From positions 1 to 64,000 of the forward strand of contig CALDDQ010000006.1 of NCBI GenBank assembly GCA_937936785.1: a stretch of 64,000 bases of DNA. Reading direction: 5' to 3'. This DNA is from an uncultured Endomicrobiia bacterium. Lineage in GTDB: Bacteria; Elusimicrobiota; Endomicrobiia; DTEH01. Shown one piece after another: positions 1-7,711 of the stretch; the stretch's first letter is position 1; each line of letters starts with the position of its first letter. Below the pieces are notes generated by a model. That model ran no database searches and was not told where the DNA came from. It saw only the letters and a list, made by a program, of their open reading frames with translations. The position numbers and the translations under genes were made by a program.

Positions 1-2828
1 CCATCTTTTACGCCAAACATCCATTCAGCGTCAAACCAGTCGGCGGAAGCGTTCTGGTCAAACATGTCAAATTTCGCAATTTTTTCTGATGAGTCAGATG
101 GGAAACCAATTACTTTTAGTTCTTTTGCTAAAAGTCCTCTCAATTCTTTGTCCTTTTTCTGGTAATCAAGTTTTTCTTTACGTGTTTTTGCCTGAAAATA
201 TTTGTGTCTCAAGGATTTTATTTCATCTTCCAGATTTTTTATCTTGTCTGTGTAGAATAAATGTCCGGGCTTTTGGATACCTATCAATGTATTTGCTGAT
301 ACAAATTTTGTTTCAAGGTTAGGCAGAGCTCGGATACCAAAATTATCTTTATTTTTATCAATTTTCTGGTCTAAAATAAGAGAGATAAAAAACCGTAGTT
401 TTGAGATTTGAATTGCTATTGGCTGGATGTCAACTCCGTATATACAGTTTTCTATCAGATAGAGTTTACGGGCATAATCAGGGTAGTTTATACTTTCGTC
501 AAATGTTTCATTTATTTCTTTCAGCCTCTCTTCCCTCTGATTCTTGTCGCCCTGTTTAAAAATCTCTTCTGATTCTTTGAGTGCCTTTTGACATTGCAAT
601 TCTTTCCAGTATTCATTTTCAGGGTCTAATTTTGAAAGGGCAAAAACAAGTTTGTGAAGAACACCCATTGGGAAAGCGCCACTACCACAAGCAGGGTCAA
701 GAATTTTGATTTTGTCTATGCTTGAAATTATCTTTCGTTTTTCTTCATCTGAAAATTCTGGAACATCTTCTGAATAAGAAAGAAGTATTTTAATTTTATC
801 ACCCCCATTCCCCTCTTTTAGAGGGGTGTCCCGAAGGGACGGGGTGTTCCCCTCTTTTAGAGGGGTGTCCCGAAGGGACGGGGTGTTCCCCTCTTTTAGA
901 GGGGTGTCTGCCGAAGGCAGACGGGGTGTGTGTAGAGCGGTGTCTGCAACTACCCCGTCAGGCTTCGCCTGACACCCCTTCAAGGAAGGGGAATTTGCAG
1001 ACGGGGTGTCTGCAATCTCCATCTTTAACCATTCCATCACTTTATTTAGATCATTTTTTATATCAATATCCAATATATGAATAACTTTTAAACCTAAACT
1101 TTTAAAGTATTCTTCTCGCTTATTATCATAATCTACTTTATAATTATGACTTTCACCGTCTATTTCAATGACAAGCCCTAAATTCTTACAATAAAAATCA
1201 ACTATATAATTACCAATAATTTTCTGTCTATCAAAATCTAACCCTAAAAATTGTTTGTTTTTAACTTGATTCCAGAATAAAACTTCAGAAAGATTGCCTG
1301 ATTTTCTTAACTCTTTTGCTTTTTCTTTTAACTTAGGATTAAAAGGTAGTTCGTACCATTTGAGAAACGCCCCTTTATCCCCTCTACCAGAGTGGAATTG
1401 AACACCACTAAACCCTCTATCAGAGGGGAATGTTTGACATCTATTCACAGAAGGGGAATTTTTAAGGTATTCACATAAACTTGCTTCCACCATATAGTCA
1501 ACAATCTCTCTGGGTGTATAATAACTTCCGGTTGCTTTTCTTGCTGTAGTTGCTGTCTCAGGGTTGTATGAAGCAAGAAGATTTTCAAATACTTTTCCAA
1601 GTAGTTCAGGGTCTAATGCAATTTCCTGGTCCACAGGGGTGTTCTCATCAATAGTAAAATTGTAATTATTCAGAATCTCAATCAGCCCTCGGACAGGTTT
1701 ATTTGAACCAAGCCCATAATCTGAAAGATCAACTTTCTCTTCACTTTCTTGAAAAAACAGATAATCAGGTATGAAAGCCTGTTTTGCCGGATTTCTTGAA
1801 AATCCATCAACATAAATAACTTTTCCTGTCTCATCTTCTTTATCAAGACAATCAAACAAACCACCGTTAAGGAAAGGAATATCTTTAAAAAGTTTTAATA
1901 CAGCATCTTCTTTTATTAAAAATTTGTCTCTATAACGATATAAATTTTTAACCCCATACTCTTTTTTATTTGCTGGATAACCTTTTTCATCTACAAATCT
2001 CCTTTCATTCATTTTCTGATTTAAGGTAGCAAAGAATAGATTTTGCAACACAGCATTATAAAAGTTAGAAGCATTTTTGTCTTTTATAAAATTACGTACG
2101 ATTCCTGCCAGTTTTTCCTTTGAGAATAAATCCGATGGAACTAATCCCTTTTCTTTCAAGAACCAGATAAAGATAATCCTTGTAATTAAACGAATAAGAT
2201 TGGTTGCGTTGCGTATTTCTTTATCCTTGGTAGGGTCATTGCTGTGTTTATAGTCATCTGGAAATTTAATTTTATCCATTGCCCAGAAATACCAATTCTG
2301 GATTTCGTTATAAAATTGTTTTGTAACTGGTTCAACAGAGAACGCTTCTTTAATTTTTTCAATGGTTGAGAAATCACCATCACCTATCTGCGAGAGAAAA
2401 GTTTTGTTGGTAATAACCCTGCTTACAAAATAAGTGAACCTTTTGAAATTACTCCAGTCACGGCGCTTTCCTAAATAGTTTGTGTAAATCAAACTGAAAC
2501 GAAAATTACCTGATGAGTCATAAAAAATAAATATCCCGGCATCAGCCTGCTGTTCTTTTAATATTTTTTTACCAAGGATATATTGTGTTTTTTTACCAGA
2601 GCGCTCTGTAAGATTGCACAGAACTTTAAATGAACAGACAATAAATTCTCCATCGTCAAGTTTACCTTCAGCTAATTTATTACCTTCGGTAAAATTATCC
2701 TTGAACTCATAATAGAAAAGATCCTCATCAGGATACTTCAATTTGTTGTTTTTTGAGCGGAAGAATCTTGTAAATTTATTTATATCAAACTCTTCAATTA
2801 TTGAGTGTAAAATCTCTTTTGAATTCAT
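1..2828 (-). CDS. Eco57I-type N6-adenine DNA methyltransferase / type IIG restriction enzyme, 3' part beyond window, with in-frame DUF559 insert
   Basis: The minus-strand frame stays open from ATG 2828-2826 to the window edge, about 942 codons, so the C-terminus is missing. Residues 1-430 resemble the N-terminus of large Eco57I-like restriction-methylases and end in the family motif ATGSYYTPREIVDYM. SAM-binding motif I (ILDPACGSGAFPMG) lies near 670-700, and a GVDIQPIAIQISKLR segment follows near 140 codons before the edge. The NPPY motif is expected just beyond position 1. Between the two conserved blocks sits a foreign insert of about 218 codons (804-1457) with a DUF559 endonuclease domain and 39-bp repeats, and no stop or frameshift. 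The ATG overlaps the stop of the upstream HEPN gene (ATGA), so translation is probably coupled. The role is DNA modification, perhaps with restriction. Whether the protein remains active with the insert is unknown. Confidence 0.9.
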   Translation of the reverse strand, partial: MNSKEILHSIIEEFDINKFTRFFRSKNNKLKYPDEDLFYYEFKDNFTEGNKLAEGKLDDGEFIVCSFKVLCNLTERSGKKTQYILGKKILKEQQADAGIFIFYDSSGNFRFSLIYTNYLGKRRDWSNFKRFTYFVSRVITNKTFLSQIGDGDFSTIEKIKEAFSVEPVTKQFYNEIQNWYFWAMDKIKFPDDYKHSNDPTKDKEIRNATNLIRLITRIIFIWFLKEKGLVPSDLFSKEKLAGIVRNFIKDKNASNFYNAVLQNLFFATLNQKMNERRFVDEKGYPANKKEYGVKNLYRYRDKFLIKEDAVLKLFKDIPFLNGGLFDCLDKEDETGKVIYVDGFSRNPAKQAFIPDYLFFQESEEKVDLSDYGLGSNKPVRGLIEILNNYNFTIDENTPVDQEIALDPELLGKVFENLLASYNPETATTARKATGSYYTPREIVDYMVEASLCEYLKNSPSVNRCQTFPSDRGFSGVQFHSGRGDKGAFLKWYELPFNPKLKEKAKELRKSGNLSEVLFWNQVKNKQFLGLDFDRQKIIGNYIVDFYCKNLGLVIEIDGESHNYKVDYDNKREEYFKSLGLKVIHILDIDIKNDLNKVMEWLKMEIADTPSANSPSLKGCQAKPDGVVADTALHTPRLPSADTPLKEGNTPSLRDTPLKEGNTPSLRDTPLKEGNGGDKIKILLSYSEDVPEFSDEEKRKIISSIDKIKILDPACGSGAFPMGVLHKLVFALSKLDPENEYWKELQCQKALKESEEIFKQGDKNQREERLKEINETFDESINYPDYARKLYLIENCIYGVDIQPIAIQISKLRFFISLILDQKIDKNKDNFGIRALPNLETKFVSANTLIGIQKPGHLFYTDKIKNLEDEIKSLRHKYFQAKTRKEKLDYQKKDKELRGLLAKELKVIGFPSDSSEKIAKFDMFDQNASADWFDAEWMFGVKD
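804..1457 (-). mobile_element. In-frame insert: DUF559 (Vsr-like) endonuclease domain flanked by palindromic repeats
   Basis: The insert splits the methyltransferase between its YTPREIVDYM block and its DPACGSG block. About 1015-1362 encodes a complete DUF559 domain: a leading helix (LKEKAKELRKSGNLSEVLFW), then IIGNYIVDFYCKNLGLVIEI, the acidic-His cluster EIDGESH, then YFKSLGLKVIHI. DUF559 belongs to the PD-(D/E)xK/Vsr-like nucleases. On its left (1376-1457) lie decayed pieces of CCCCTCTgGTAGAGGGG-type palindromes. On its right (804-1012) lie three 39-bp repeat copies and related hairpins. I read every codon across the insert and found no stop, so insert and host form one frame. I infer a mobile or formerly mobile element that tolerates being translated as part of its host. 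Confidence 0.8.
808..928. repeat. Three tandem copies of a 39-bp double-hairpin repeat
   Basis: Copies start at 808, 847 and 886, exactly 39 bp (13 codons) apart, so copy number can change without breaking the frame. Each unit contains two perfect hairpins: CCCCTCTTTTAGAGGGG and then GTCCCGAAGGGAC, closing with GGGGTG. In the third copy the second hairpin is replaced by GTCTGCCGAAGGCAGAC, a compensated change that preserves pairing. The neighbouring 945-1012 stretch carries inverted relatives (GTCAGGCTTCGCCTGAC and CCCCTTCAAGGAAGGGG). The minus-strand frame reads these units as repeated DTPLKEGNTPSLR. The conserved pairing suggests selection on DNA or RNA structure rather than on the peptide. 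Confidence 0.92.
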
Positions 2829-3253
2829 AAGTTTTGAGAAGTTTTTAATTTTCTTTCCAGTAGTTTTTTCACTCTATATATTGCTTTTTCTACATAATTA
2901 TAATAATCTTTACTTTCTTTTTCGGTTATCAATATTCCACCACCATATAGATCGGTGTTTCTTTTCATTCTCATCGCATTGCCAAATTCAAAAATAGAAT
3001 TGTCGTTTAGAATTTTACTCATCAGTTCTAAAATTTTTATATGATGACCAGGCATTGTTCTTACTTTTAAATTTCTGGTAGCAGCTATAAGTGCAATCCC
3101 TGCTTTTAATAAAGCAGTATATGAATAGTTAAATTTTACTTCAGGGACGTTTTGATGTTTGGCAATTTTAAGGTCTTTTAATGCATTATTCAAATAACTT
3201 TTTATCTGTTCGTCAGTAAAAGTTATTTTCCTGAAAAATTTTTCTTCGCTCAT
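2825..3253 (-). CDS. HEPN-domain protein, probable partner of the adjacent nucleotidyltransferase
   Basis: This 142-residue, all-helical protein has the layout of HEPN (UPF0332-like) proteins: an N-terminal helix with NNALKDLKIAKHQ, a second helix with YSYTALLKAGIALIAA, and a late MRMKRNTDLYGGG motif typical of the family. An RTMPGH stretch fits the R-x4-H spacing seen in HEPN RNases, but its placement in the middle loop makes catalysis uncertain. Its ATG overlaps the end of the nucleotidyltransferase gene (3250-3253) and its TGA overlaps the methyltransferase ATG, so the three are a tightly coupled operon. HEPN/MNT pairs are known toxin-antitoxin or RNA-targeting defence modules. Here the pair may instead guard or regulate the restriction gene. 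Confidence 0.75.
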   Translation of the reverse strand: MSEEKFFRKITFTDEQIKSYLNNALKDLKIAKHQNVPEVKFNYSYTALLKAGIALIAATRNLKVRTMPGHHIKILELMSKILNDNSIFEFGNAMRMKRNTDLYGGGILITEKESKDYYNYVEKAIYRVKKLLERKLKTSQNL

Positions 3254-3795
3254 ATTATTTTTATCTTTTTATTTTTGAACACCTCTTGCAAAAAAGGTTC
3301 TTTGGCAGCCATTTTTTTTCTTAATTCTTTTTTGGTTATATTTATCAGATTTATTTCCCGGTTAATGTTTTTTTGTAATTTTGCTATTTCTCTGTTTAGT
3401 TCTATGGTATCCACATTCCCAATTACTAACACATCAATATCGCTTGTAACAGCCATTTGGTTTTTAGCATAAGAACCTATTATGTAGGCTTCGTCTATCC
3501 CAGATACTTTTTTAAGGGAGTTTTTTAATTGTGATTCAATACCATAAGTTTTAAGCACTATTTTTTTTACTTCCTGAAACAATGGATATTTTTTATTTAA
3601 AGAATAGTATGTCTCTTTCCCTTTTTTTTCCGCAACAAAAATTCCTTCTTTTAATAATTTTTTTATTATTTTATAAGCATTTCTTTTATCAAAACCAAAC
3701 TTTTTCACCATCTCATTTAAATAAAGTTCTTCTGTCTCATGGAGGAAAAAATATCCAAGAATGGTTTGGGTTATTTTTGAATTTAAAAAAATCAT
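3250..3795 (-). CDS. Winged-helix plus MNT-type nucleotidyltransferase (antitoxin/regulator)
   Basis: The protein has 181 residues. Residues 1-75 look like a winged helix-turn-helix (helix, LYLNEMVKKFGFDKRNAYKIIKKLLKEG, then a beta hairpin with KKGKETYYSLNKKYP). Residues 95-181 form a minimal nucleotidyltransferase with the signature GSYAKNQMAVTSDIDVLVIG, which matches GS-x10-DxD. MNT enzymes of this type AMPylate and silence HEPN partners, and the added DNA-binding domain suggests autoregulation. A strong promoter with two copies of an imperfect palindrome lies directly upstream (3811-3864). The gene starts the operon with the HEPN and methyltransferase genes. Confidence is high for the domains and moderate for an antitoxin role. 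Confidence 0.85.
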   Translation of the reverse strand: MIFLNSKITQTILGYFFLHETEELYLNEMVKKFGFDKRNAYKIIKKLLKEGIFVAEKKGKETYYSLNKKYPLFQEVKKIVLKTYGIESQLKNSLKKVSGIDEAYIIGSYAKNQMAVTSDIDVLVIGNVDTIELNREIAKLQKNINREINLINITKKELRKKMAAKEPFLQEVFKNKKIKII

Positions 3796-3810
3796 GGTTC
3801 TTTATCCGCA

Positions 3811-3864
3811 TTAAGTGTATAATATTACACCTTAAAGTGTATAATATTACACCGTAGATGTCAA
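3811..3864 (-). promoter_or_regulatory. Promoter with duplicated operator for the nucleotidyltransferase-HEPN-methylase operon
   Basis: On the minus strand a perfect -35 box TTGACA (3859-3864, overlapping the helicase stop region) is followed at 15-17 bp by TATACA/TACACT. Two identical 16-bp near-palindromes GTGTAATATTATACAC lie at 3837-3852 and 3815-3830, 22 bp apart (about two helical turns). The first covers the -10 region and the second the likely transcription start. This is the classic layout for a self-repressing regulator, and the winged-helix nucleotidyltransferase encoded immediately downstream is the obvious candidate. Confidence 0.75.
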
Positions 3865-6800
3865 GGGGTTATTTTCTGGTTCTCAATGGCAACAATTATT
3901 TCTTTGGTTAAATTCATTTGCCTTGTCTTTTCTTTTTCTAAATAATCTTCACCAATTTCTTCTTTTAACGATTTAATTTCTTTTATTGACCTTGTAATTT
4001 TATCATCATCACCGCTTTCCAGATTGGCTATACGGCGCAGAGTATAATCAGGCAATGTCCCGTAGTCAAGAATGTCTTCAAGCAAGGTTTTAAGAAAATT
4101 TTTGTGTTCAAATATTCTGTCATCCTGGACCCTGTTAAGGAATGTTTTTAGATTGTTTATTGCCTGCTGTTCTACCCCCCTTTCACTTATAGGCGCTGAA
4201 TGCGAGTCCCTAAAATTTTTAATTTCTTCATATACACCCCAGAAGTGCTGGCTCAGTTGAAGCGGTTTTTCTTCCGGCAGGCATACAATTTTGCTATACA
4301 CATCATCAAAAGGTATTTGAGAAGATTTTGGAGAATTGCCTTCTGCATATTTAGCACAATGGATATATAGTCTTCCTTTTTTAATAAATACGAGAAGTTC
4401 ATCTTCATTATGTTTTTTTGCTACTTTGACTCTTGGTGGAAATTTATCCAGTGCATTAATAAGTTCAGGATATTCCTCTTTTATTTTTATGAAATCCTGC
4501 AGGACTTTTGTGTAAAAACTTTGCTCTTCTAATTTTTCGGGGTTTTGTTGGAGTCGTTCATATAACTTTGATGGCGTTGGTTCTTCATCAACATCAAATA
4601 TTTTTGCATCTTCTCCCAGCGTGTTATGAATTAGAAACATTTTGTTAGAAGCAATCTCACGGGATTTTACTAGTTCTGTGCCTTTCTCAGTAGGAAAAAA
4701 GTTTACAATATAAAGTTCGTCAAAAACCTTCTTGCTAATACGGTTTATTCTTCCTACCCGCTGAATAACACGCACGGGATTCCATGGTATATCATAGTTT
4801 ATGATCATTCCGGCCCGGTTTAAGTTGAATCCTTCAGATAACTTATCTGAGGTAAGTAAAATATCATAGTCATTTTCCTGTTCCTGGTAAGATGCGTCAA
4901 AATTCCTGTAAATTGCATTTAATTTTTGAGCAATTAAATCGCCGGCAACAGTCAACACTCTACTTTCCCCTCTTTTAGAGGGGTGTCCCGCAGGGACGGG
5001 GTGTTCCCCTCTTGTAGAGGGGTGTCCTGAAAGGTCGGGGTGTTTAAAAACTTTTTCAAGATAGGGATCAAGATATTTTATTGTGTCAACATATTCTGAA
5101 AAAATAACGATTTTTCTTTTTGGTTCTTTTTTTATCTGTGCCTTCAGGTTTTTTATTAAACAATTTGTCTTGGGGTCGTTTTGGACAAGGTTTAATTTAT
5201 GTAAGGACTCAAGAATTTCATCAAACATTTTCAAATCAGAATTAATATCTTCAATAAATTCTTTTCTGTATTTAAAGTCCGACAGTTTATATATCTTGTG
5301 ATTTTTAGGATAAACGCCTTCTGTTATCTTCTTGCTATATTCTTTCAGGTATGCTTCTATTTCATCTAAGTCTTTATCATAGATTCTTTCAAGCAATCCT
5401 CTGTCAAGGATGTATTTCCCTGTTTTTTCAATAAATTCAAGGACAGATTTTGTAATATGTTTAAAGTTTTTTAAACTCTGTTCAAAAGAACCAAATGAAC
5501 TTTCGAACCGTTTTACAAGTAACCGTCGCATAAAATCATAAAGGTTGCGTTGCTGGATAAATTCAAAGTTATCTTTCTCTGACAATTTTTCTTTTTTAAT
5601 TTTTTCTCTCTCTGTCTCATATTCAAAAGGCCTGTAAATTGCCCCTTTAAACCCCGTTAGATGTTTACTATCTAATGGGACACTATCTAACGGGGTGAAT
5701 TTTCCACCTTCATCAGGGTCAGCAAAGTAATATTTGATAATAGCATCATAAAAATCTGACTGCTCTCTTGTTAATTCAAAAAACCATTCTTTGGGATCTG
5801 CTACTTTTGAAAGATTCCGGACTTCAGTTTTGTAAAACGGATTACTCTGTAGGTCCAGTCTGTTCCGGCGAATTGTAACTGGCTCTATAACATCTCGTAT
5901 TTGTTTTGCAAGATATTTTGAACGTTGTTTAACTTTCTCTAATGCTTTAGGCAATATAAATTCTTCACCAAAAAGCGCTTTGTAATAGGCACAAGATTTA
6001 TTTTGTTTATTTTTATCATTTGAATTGTAATACTTTTTTACGTAAGCAAGCCGATCAAAAACACCTTTAAATGCCCTAAATTTATCAACTAAGTTATTTT
6101 CTAAGGTAATAACCGATTTCTTAGGTGTAATGAATAATTTAAGCAGTGATAAAATATCTGCCGGGCGATTATTAAACGGCGTTGCAGTAAGAAGGATAAC
6201 CTTTTTATTCCTACAAATGTTTTTTAGGTATTCATAATTCTTAGTATCCTGATTTCTAAATCTGTGTGCTTCATCAATAATAACAACTTCAAGATCTCTA
6301 GATTTTTTTATAGATTCCTGAAGTTTATCTAAATCACCCAGCGACCATACTTCCCAATCGTAAAGTCCGAACTGTTCTTTATACATATTCCATCCAGCAT
6401 CTTTTTTCCGCACATCACCCATAATACCGGGCGGACATATTATTGCTCCTCGCTTTTTTAGTTCTTTAGCAATTGCACAAGCGATTATTGTTTTTCCCAA
6501 ACCAACAACATCTGCAAGAATCACTCCGTTATTTTTTTCAATTATCGCTAGTGCCTGCTCAATAGCATCCAGTTGATATTTATACAAGGTATAGCCATTG
6601 TCCAGTAATGTTCTAGTAAGCGATTGGCTGGTTTCTTTTTTTTCAAAAGAATCAAGATAAATTTTTGTGGCTAAAGCGTACGCTTCAAAAGGTGTAATCT
6701 TCTTAATTAATGTCTCTTTTTCAAGAAGTTCTATTATCTTTTTTTTACAAGCACTATCTTCTGTGATTTCAACCGCCTCTCCCCATAAATTATCAAAATA

Positions 6801-7358
6801 CTCTTCTGCATCATTAAACCCATAATCAGATATTTCAACATTAAATTCTTCCTGCGTGGTAAGTCCTGAACTTGTAAGATTACTGCTCCCTGTAATAAAT
6901 AGTGTGTTCCGTCCTACCTGTCCACTCTGCAATTTGAAAATATATAACTTCGCATGATTGGGCTTAATAGTTTTTCTTATTATCAACTTGTCTTTCTTAA
7001 TAAGTTCAATAAAATATTTCGCTTGTTCATAAAATTGGATGGTGTCAAATTTTTCCGTATTGATAGATTTCTTTAATGAATCAAAGAATTTATTATATAT
7101 TTCTTCGTTTGATAAACAGCCGCTCTGGTCTTCTGAATCTGCATATTCTATTAATTGATAATTAAGTTTATCCACGTTAAGCCCGACCAGGACTTTTAAG
7201 ATAACATTAGAGTTCTTTGTCAATGAGGTATAAAGTTCTTTTAAGCCGGAGAAATAGAAAAAGCCAACCAGAAATTTTAATTCTTCACTTTTTATTATAA
7301 GATCTGATAAACGTTTTCTCAGATTTTCTGCATCACTGTTTGTTATAAAGTTTTTCAT
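3861..7358 (-). CDS. PLD-nuclease-like / SNF2-type helicase fusion protein
   Basis: The protein has 1165 residues. The N-terminal 200 residues form a phospholipase-D-like domain with HAKLYIF and GSSNLTSSGL, as in PLD nucleases linked to helicases. The SNF2/SF2 ATPase follows: Walker A ADVVGLGKTI, DEAH box (VVIIDEAHRFRN), motif III LLTATPFNN, and helicase C-terminal motifs SEGFNLNRAGMIINYD and IQRVGRINRI. Such PLD-helicases occur in bacterial defence loci, often near large methyltransferases, as here. The XRE gene lies 8 bp upstream and the methylase operon starts just downstream. Two foreign repeat insertions are translated within it (4965-5042 and 5652-5695), both between helicase motifs, so they probably form surface loops. 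Its exact defence system is not recognised. DISARM-like or type-II-R-M-associated function is possible. Confidence 0.88.
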   Translation of the reverse strand: MKNFITNSDAENLRKRLSDLIIKSEELKFLVGFFYFSGLKELYTSLTKNSNVILKVLVGLNVDKLNYQLIEYADSEDQSGCLSNEEIYNKFFDSLKKSINTEKFDTIQFYEQAKYFIELIKKDKLIIRKTIKPNHAKLYIFKLQSGQVGRNTLFITGSSNLTSSGLTTQEEFNVEISDYGFNDAEEYFDNLWGEAVEITEDSACKKKIIELLEKETLIKKITPFEAYALATKIYLDSFEKKETSQSLTRTLLDNGYTLYKYQLDAIEQALAIIEKNNGVILADVVGLGKTIIACAIAKELKKRGAIICPPGIMGDVRKKDAGWNMYKEQFGLYDWEVWSLGDLDKLQESIKKSRDLEVVIIDEAHRFRNQDTKNYEYLKNICRNKKVILLTATPFNNRPADILSLLKLFITPKKSVITLENNLVDKFRAFKGVFDRLAYVKKYYNSNDKNKQNKSCAYYKALFGEEFILPKALEKVKQRSKYLAKQIRDVIEPVTIRRNRLDLQSNPFYKTEVRNLSKVADPKEWFFELTREQSDFYDAIIKYYFADPDEGGKFTPLDSVPLDSKHLTGFKGAIYRPFEYETEREKIKKEKLSEKDNFEFIQQRNLYDFMRRLLVKRFESSFGSFEQSLKNFKHITKSVLEFIEKTGKYILDRGLLERIYDKDLDEIEAYLKEYSKKITEGVYPKNHKIYKLSDFKYRKEFIEDINSDLKMFDEILESLHKLNLVQNDPKTNCLIKNLKAQIKKEPKRKIVIFSEYVDTIKYLDPYLEKVFKHPDLSGHPSTRGEHPVPAGHPSKRGESRVLTVAGDLIAQKLNAIYRNFDASYQEQENDYDILLTSDKLSEGFNLNRAGMIINYDIPWNPVRVIQRVGRINRISKKVFDELYIVNFFPTEKGTELVKSREIASNKMFLIHNTLGEDAKIFDVDEEPTPSKLYERLQQNPEKLEEQSFYTKVLQDFIKIKEEYPELINALDKFPPRVKVAKKHNEDELLVFIKKGRLYIHCAKYAEGNSPKSSQIPFDDVYSKIVCLPEEKPLQLSQHFWGVYEEIKNFRDSHSAPISERGVEQQAINNLKTFLNRVQDDRIFEHKNFLKTLLEDILDYGTLPDYTLRRIANLESGDDDKITRSIKEIKSLKEEIGEDYLEKEKTRQMNLTKEIIVAIENQKITP
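4965..5042. repeat. Two tandem copies of the 39-bp double-hairpin repeat inside the helicase gene
   Basis: Copies lie at 4965-5003 and 5004-5042. The first matches the methylase-gene repeat except for the GTCCCGCAGGGAC loop. The second is more diverged (CTTGTAGAGG, TCCTGAAAGGTC). The helicase frame reads the minus strand as HPVPAGHPSKRGE-like peptide, which is a different codon phase from the one used in the methylase gene (DTPLKEGNTPSLR). Being 78 bp, the pair preserves the host frame. The peptide splits the helicase C-terminal domain between YLEKVF and a VLTVAGDL-type segment, a likely loop. Confidence 0.92.
5652..5695. repeat. Third palindromic insertion in the helicase gene
   Basis: Perfect 11-bp inverted arms CCCCGTTAGAT and ATCTAACGGGG enclose a 22-bp loop that carries a GGGACA core, and ACTATCTAA occurs twice (5667-5675 and 5682-5690). 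The sequence ends in GGGGTG like the 39-bp units but has different arms. It encodes TPLDSVPLDSKHLTGF in the helicase. I infer a relative of the same repeat family with a different stem sequence. Confidence 0.6.
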
Positions 7359-7366
7359 AACGTTAC

Positions 7367-7606
7367 TTAGCCTCGTTTTACCTTCCCAGAACGAACGCCT
7401 TTTACTTCTATAATATTTTTCAATCCAACTTCATCAGCCATTTCCAGGAGCCTTTTAAGAAGGAAAGGATGTGGCTTCCTAGTGCCTCTTTCCCAGTTAT
7501 TTACAGATGGAAAGGTTACACCGACTTTCTGCGCAAATTGTTCCTGTGTAAGTCCGAGTTTACTTCTGAGATTCTTAATCAGTTTTGAGATGTCTTTATT
7601 TTCCAT
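7367..7606 (-). CDS. XRE-family helix-turn-helix regulator
   Basis: This small Cro/C1-type DNA-binding protein (79 residues from the chosen start) has a helix-turn-helix LTQEQFAQKVGVTFPSVNNWERGTRKP. I chose ATG 7606 over the in-frame TTG at 7621 because a GAGG Shine-Dalgarno lies 7-8 bp upstream of it. The gene precedes the PLD-helicase gene by 8 bp and shares its transcript. A strong promoter with a perfect palindrome over the -10 box lies upstream, which suggests autoregulation in the manner of restriction-modification controller (C) proteins. Confidence 0.85.
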   Translation of the reverse strand: MENKDISKLIKNLRSKLGLTQEQFAQKVGVTFPSVNNWERGTRKPHPFLLKRLLEMADEVGLKNIIEVKGVRSGKVKRG

Positions 7607-7642
7607 TATAATGCCTCGCAATAGTATGCCCAGATATATTTC

Positions 7643-7680
7643 ATAAAATATTTTATACCATATTTTGATTAAAAAGTCAA
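7643..7680 (-). promoter_or_regulatory. Promoter and probable operator of the XRE-helicase operon
   Basis: The minus strand shows TTGACT (7675-7680), a 17-bp spacer and TATAAA (7652-7657), a near-consensus sigma70-type promoter. A perfect 14-bp palindrome ATAAAATATTTTAT (7643-7656) covers the -10 element and the region just downstream, a plausible site for the XRE protein. Confidence 0.7.
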
Positions 7681-7711
7681 AAAATATTTTTGTTTATGCG
7701 GGATTATAATG

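Noticed and set aside
808-928. The regularly spaced 39-bp repeats could be read as a CRISPR array.
   Set aside because: Copies are directly tandem without unique spacers, lie inside a coding frame, and no cas genes are present.
804-1457. The DUF559 insert as an intein.
   Set aside because: There are no Cys/Ser at the splice junctions and no HINT-domain blocks. The ends are repeat-derived peptide.
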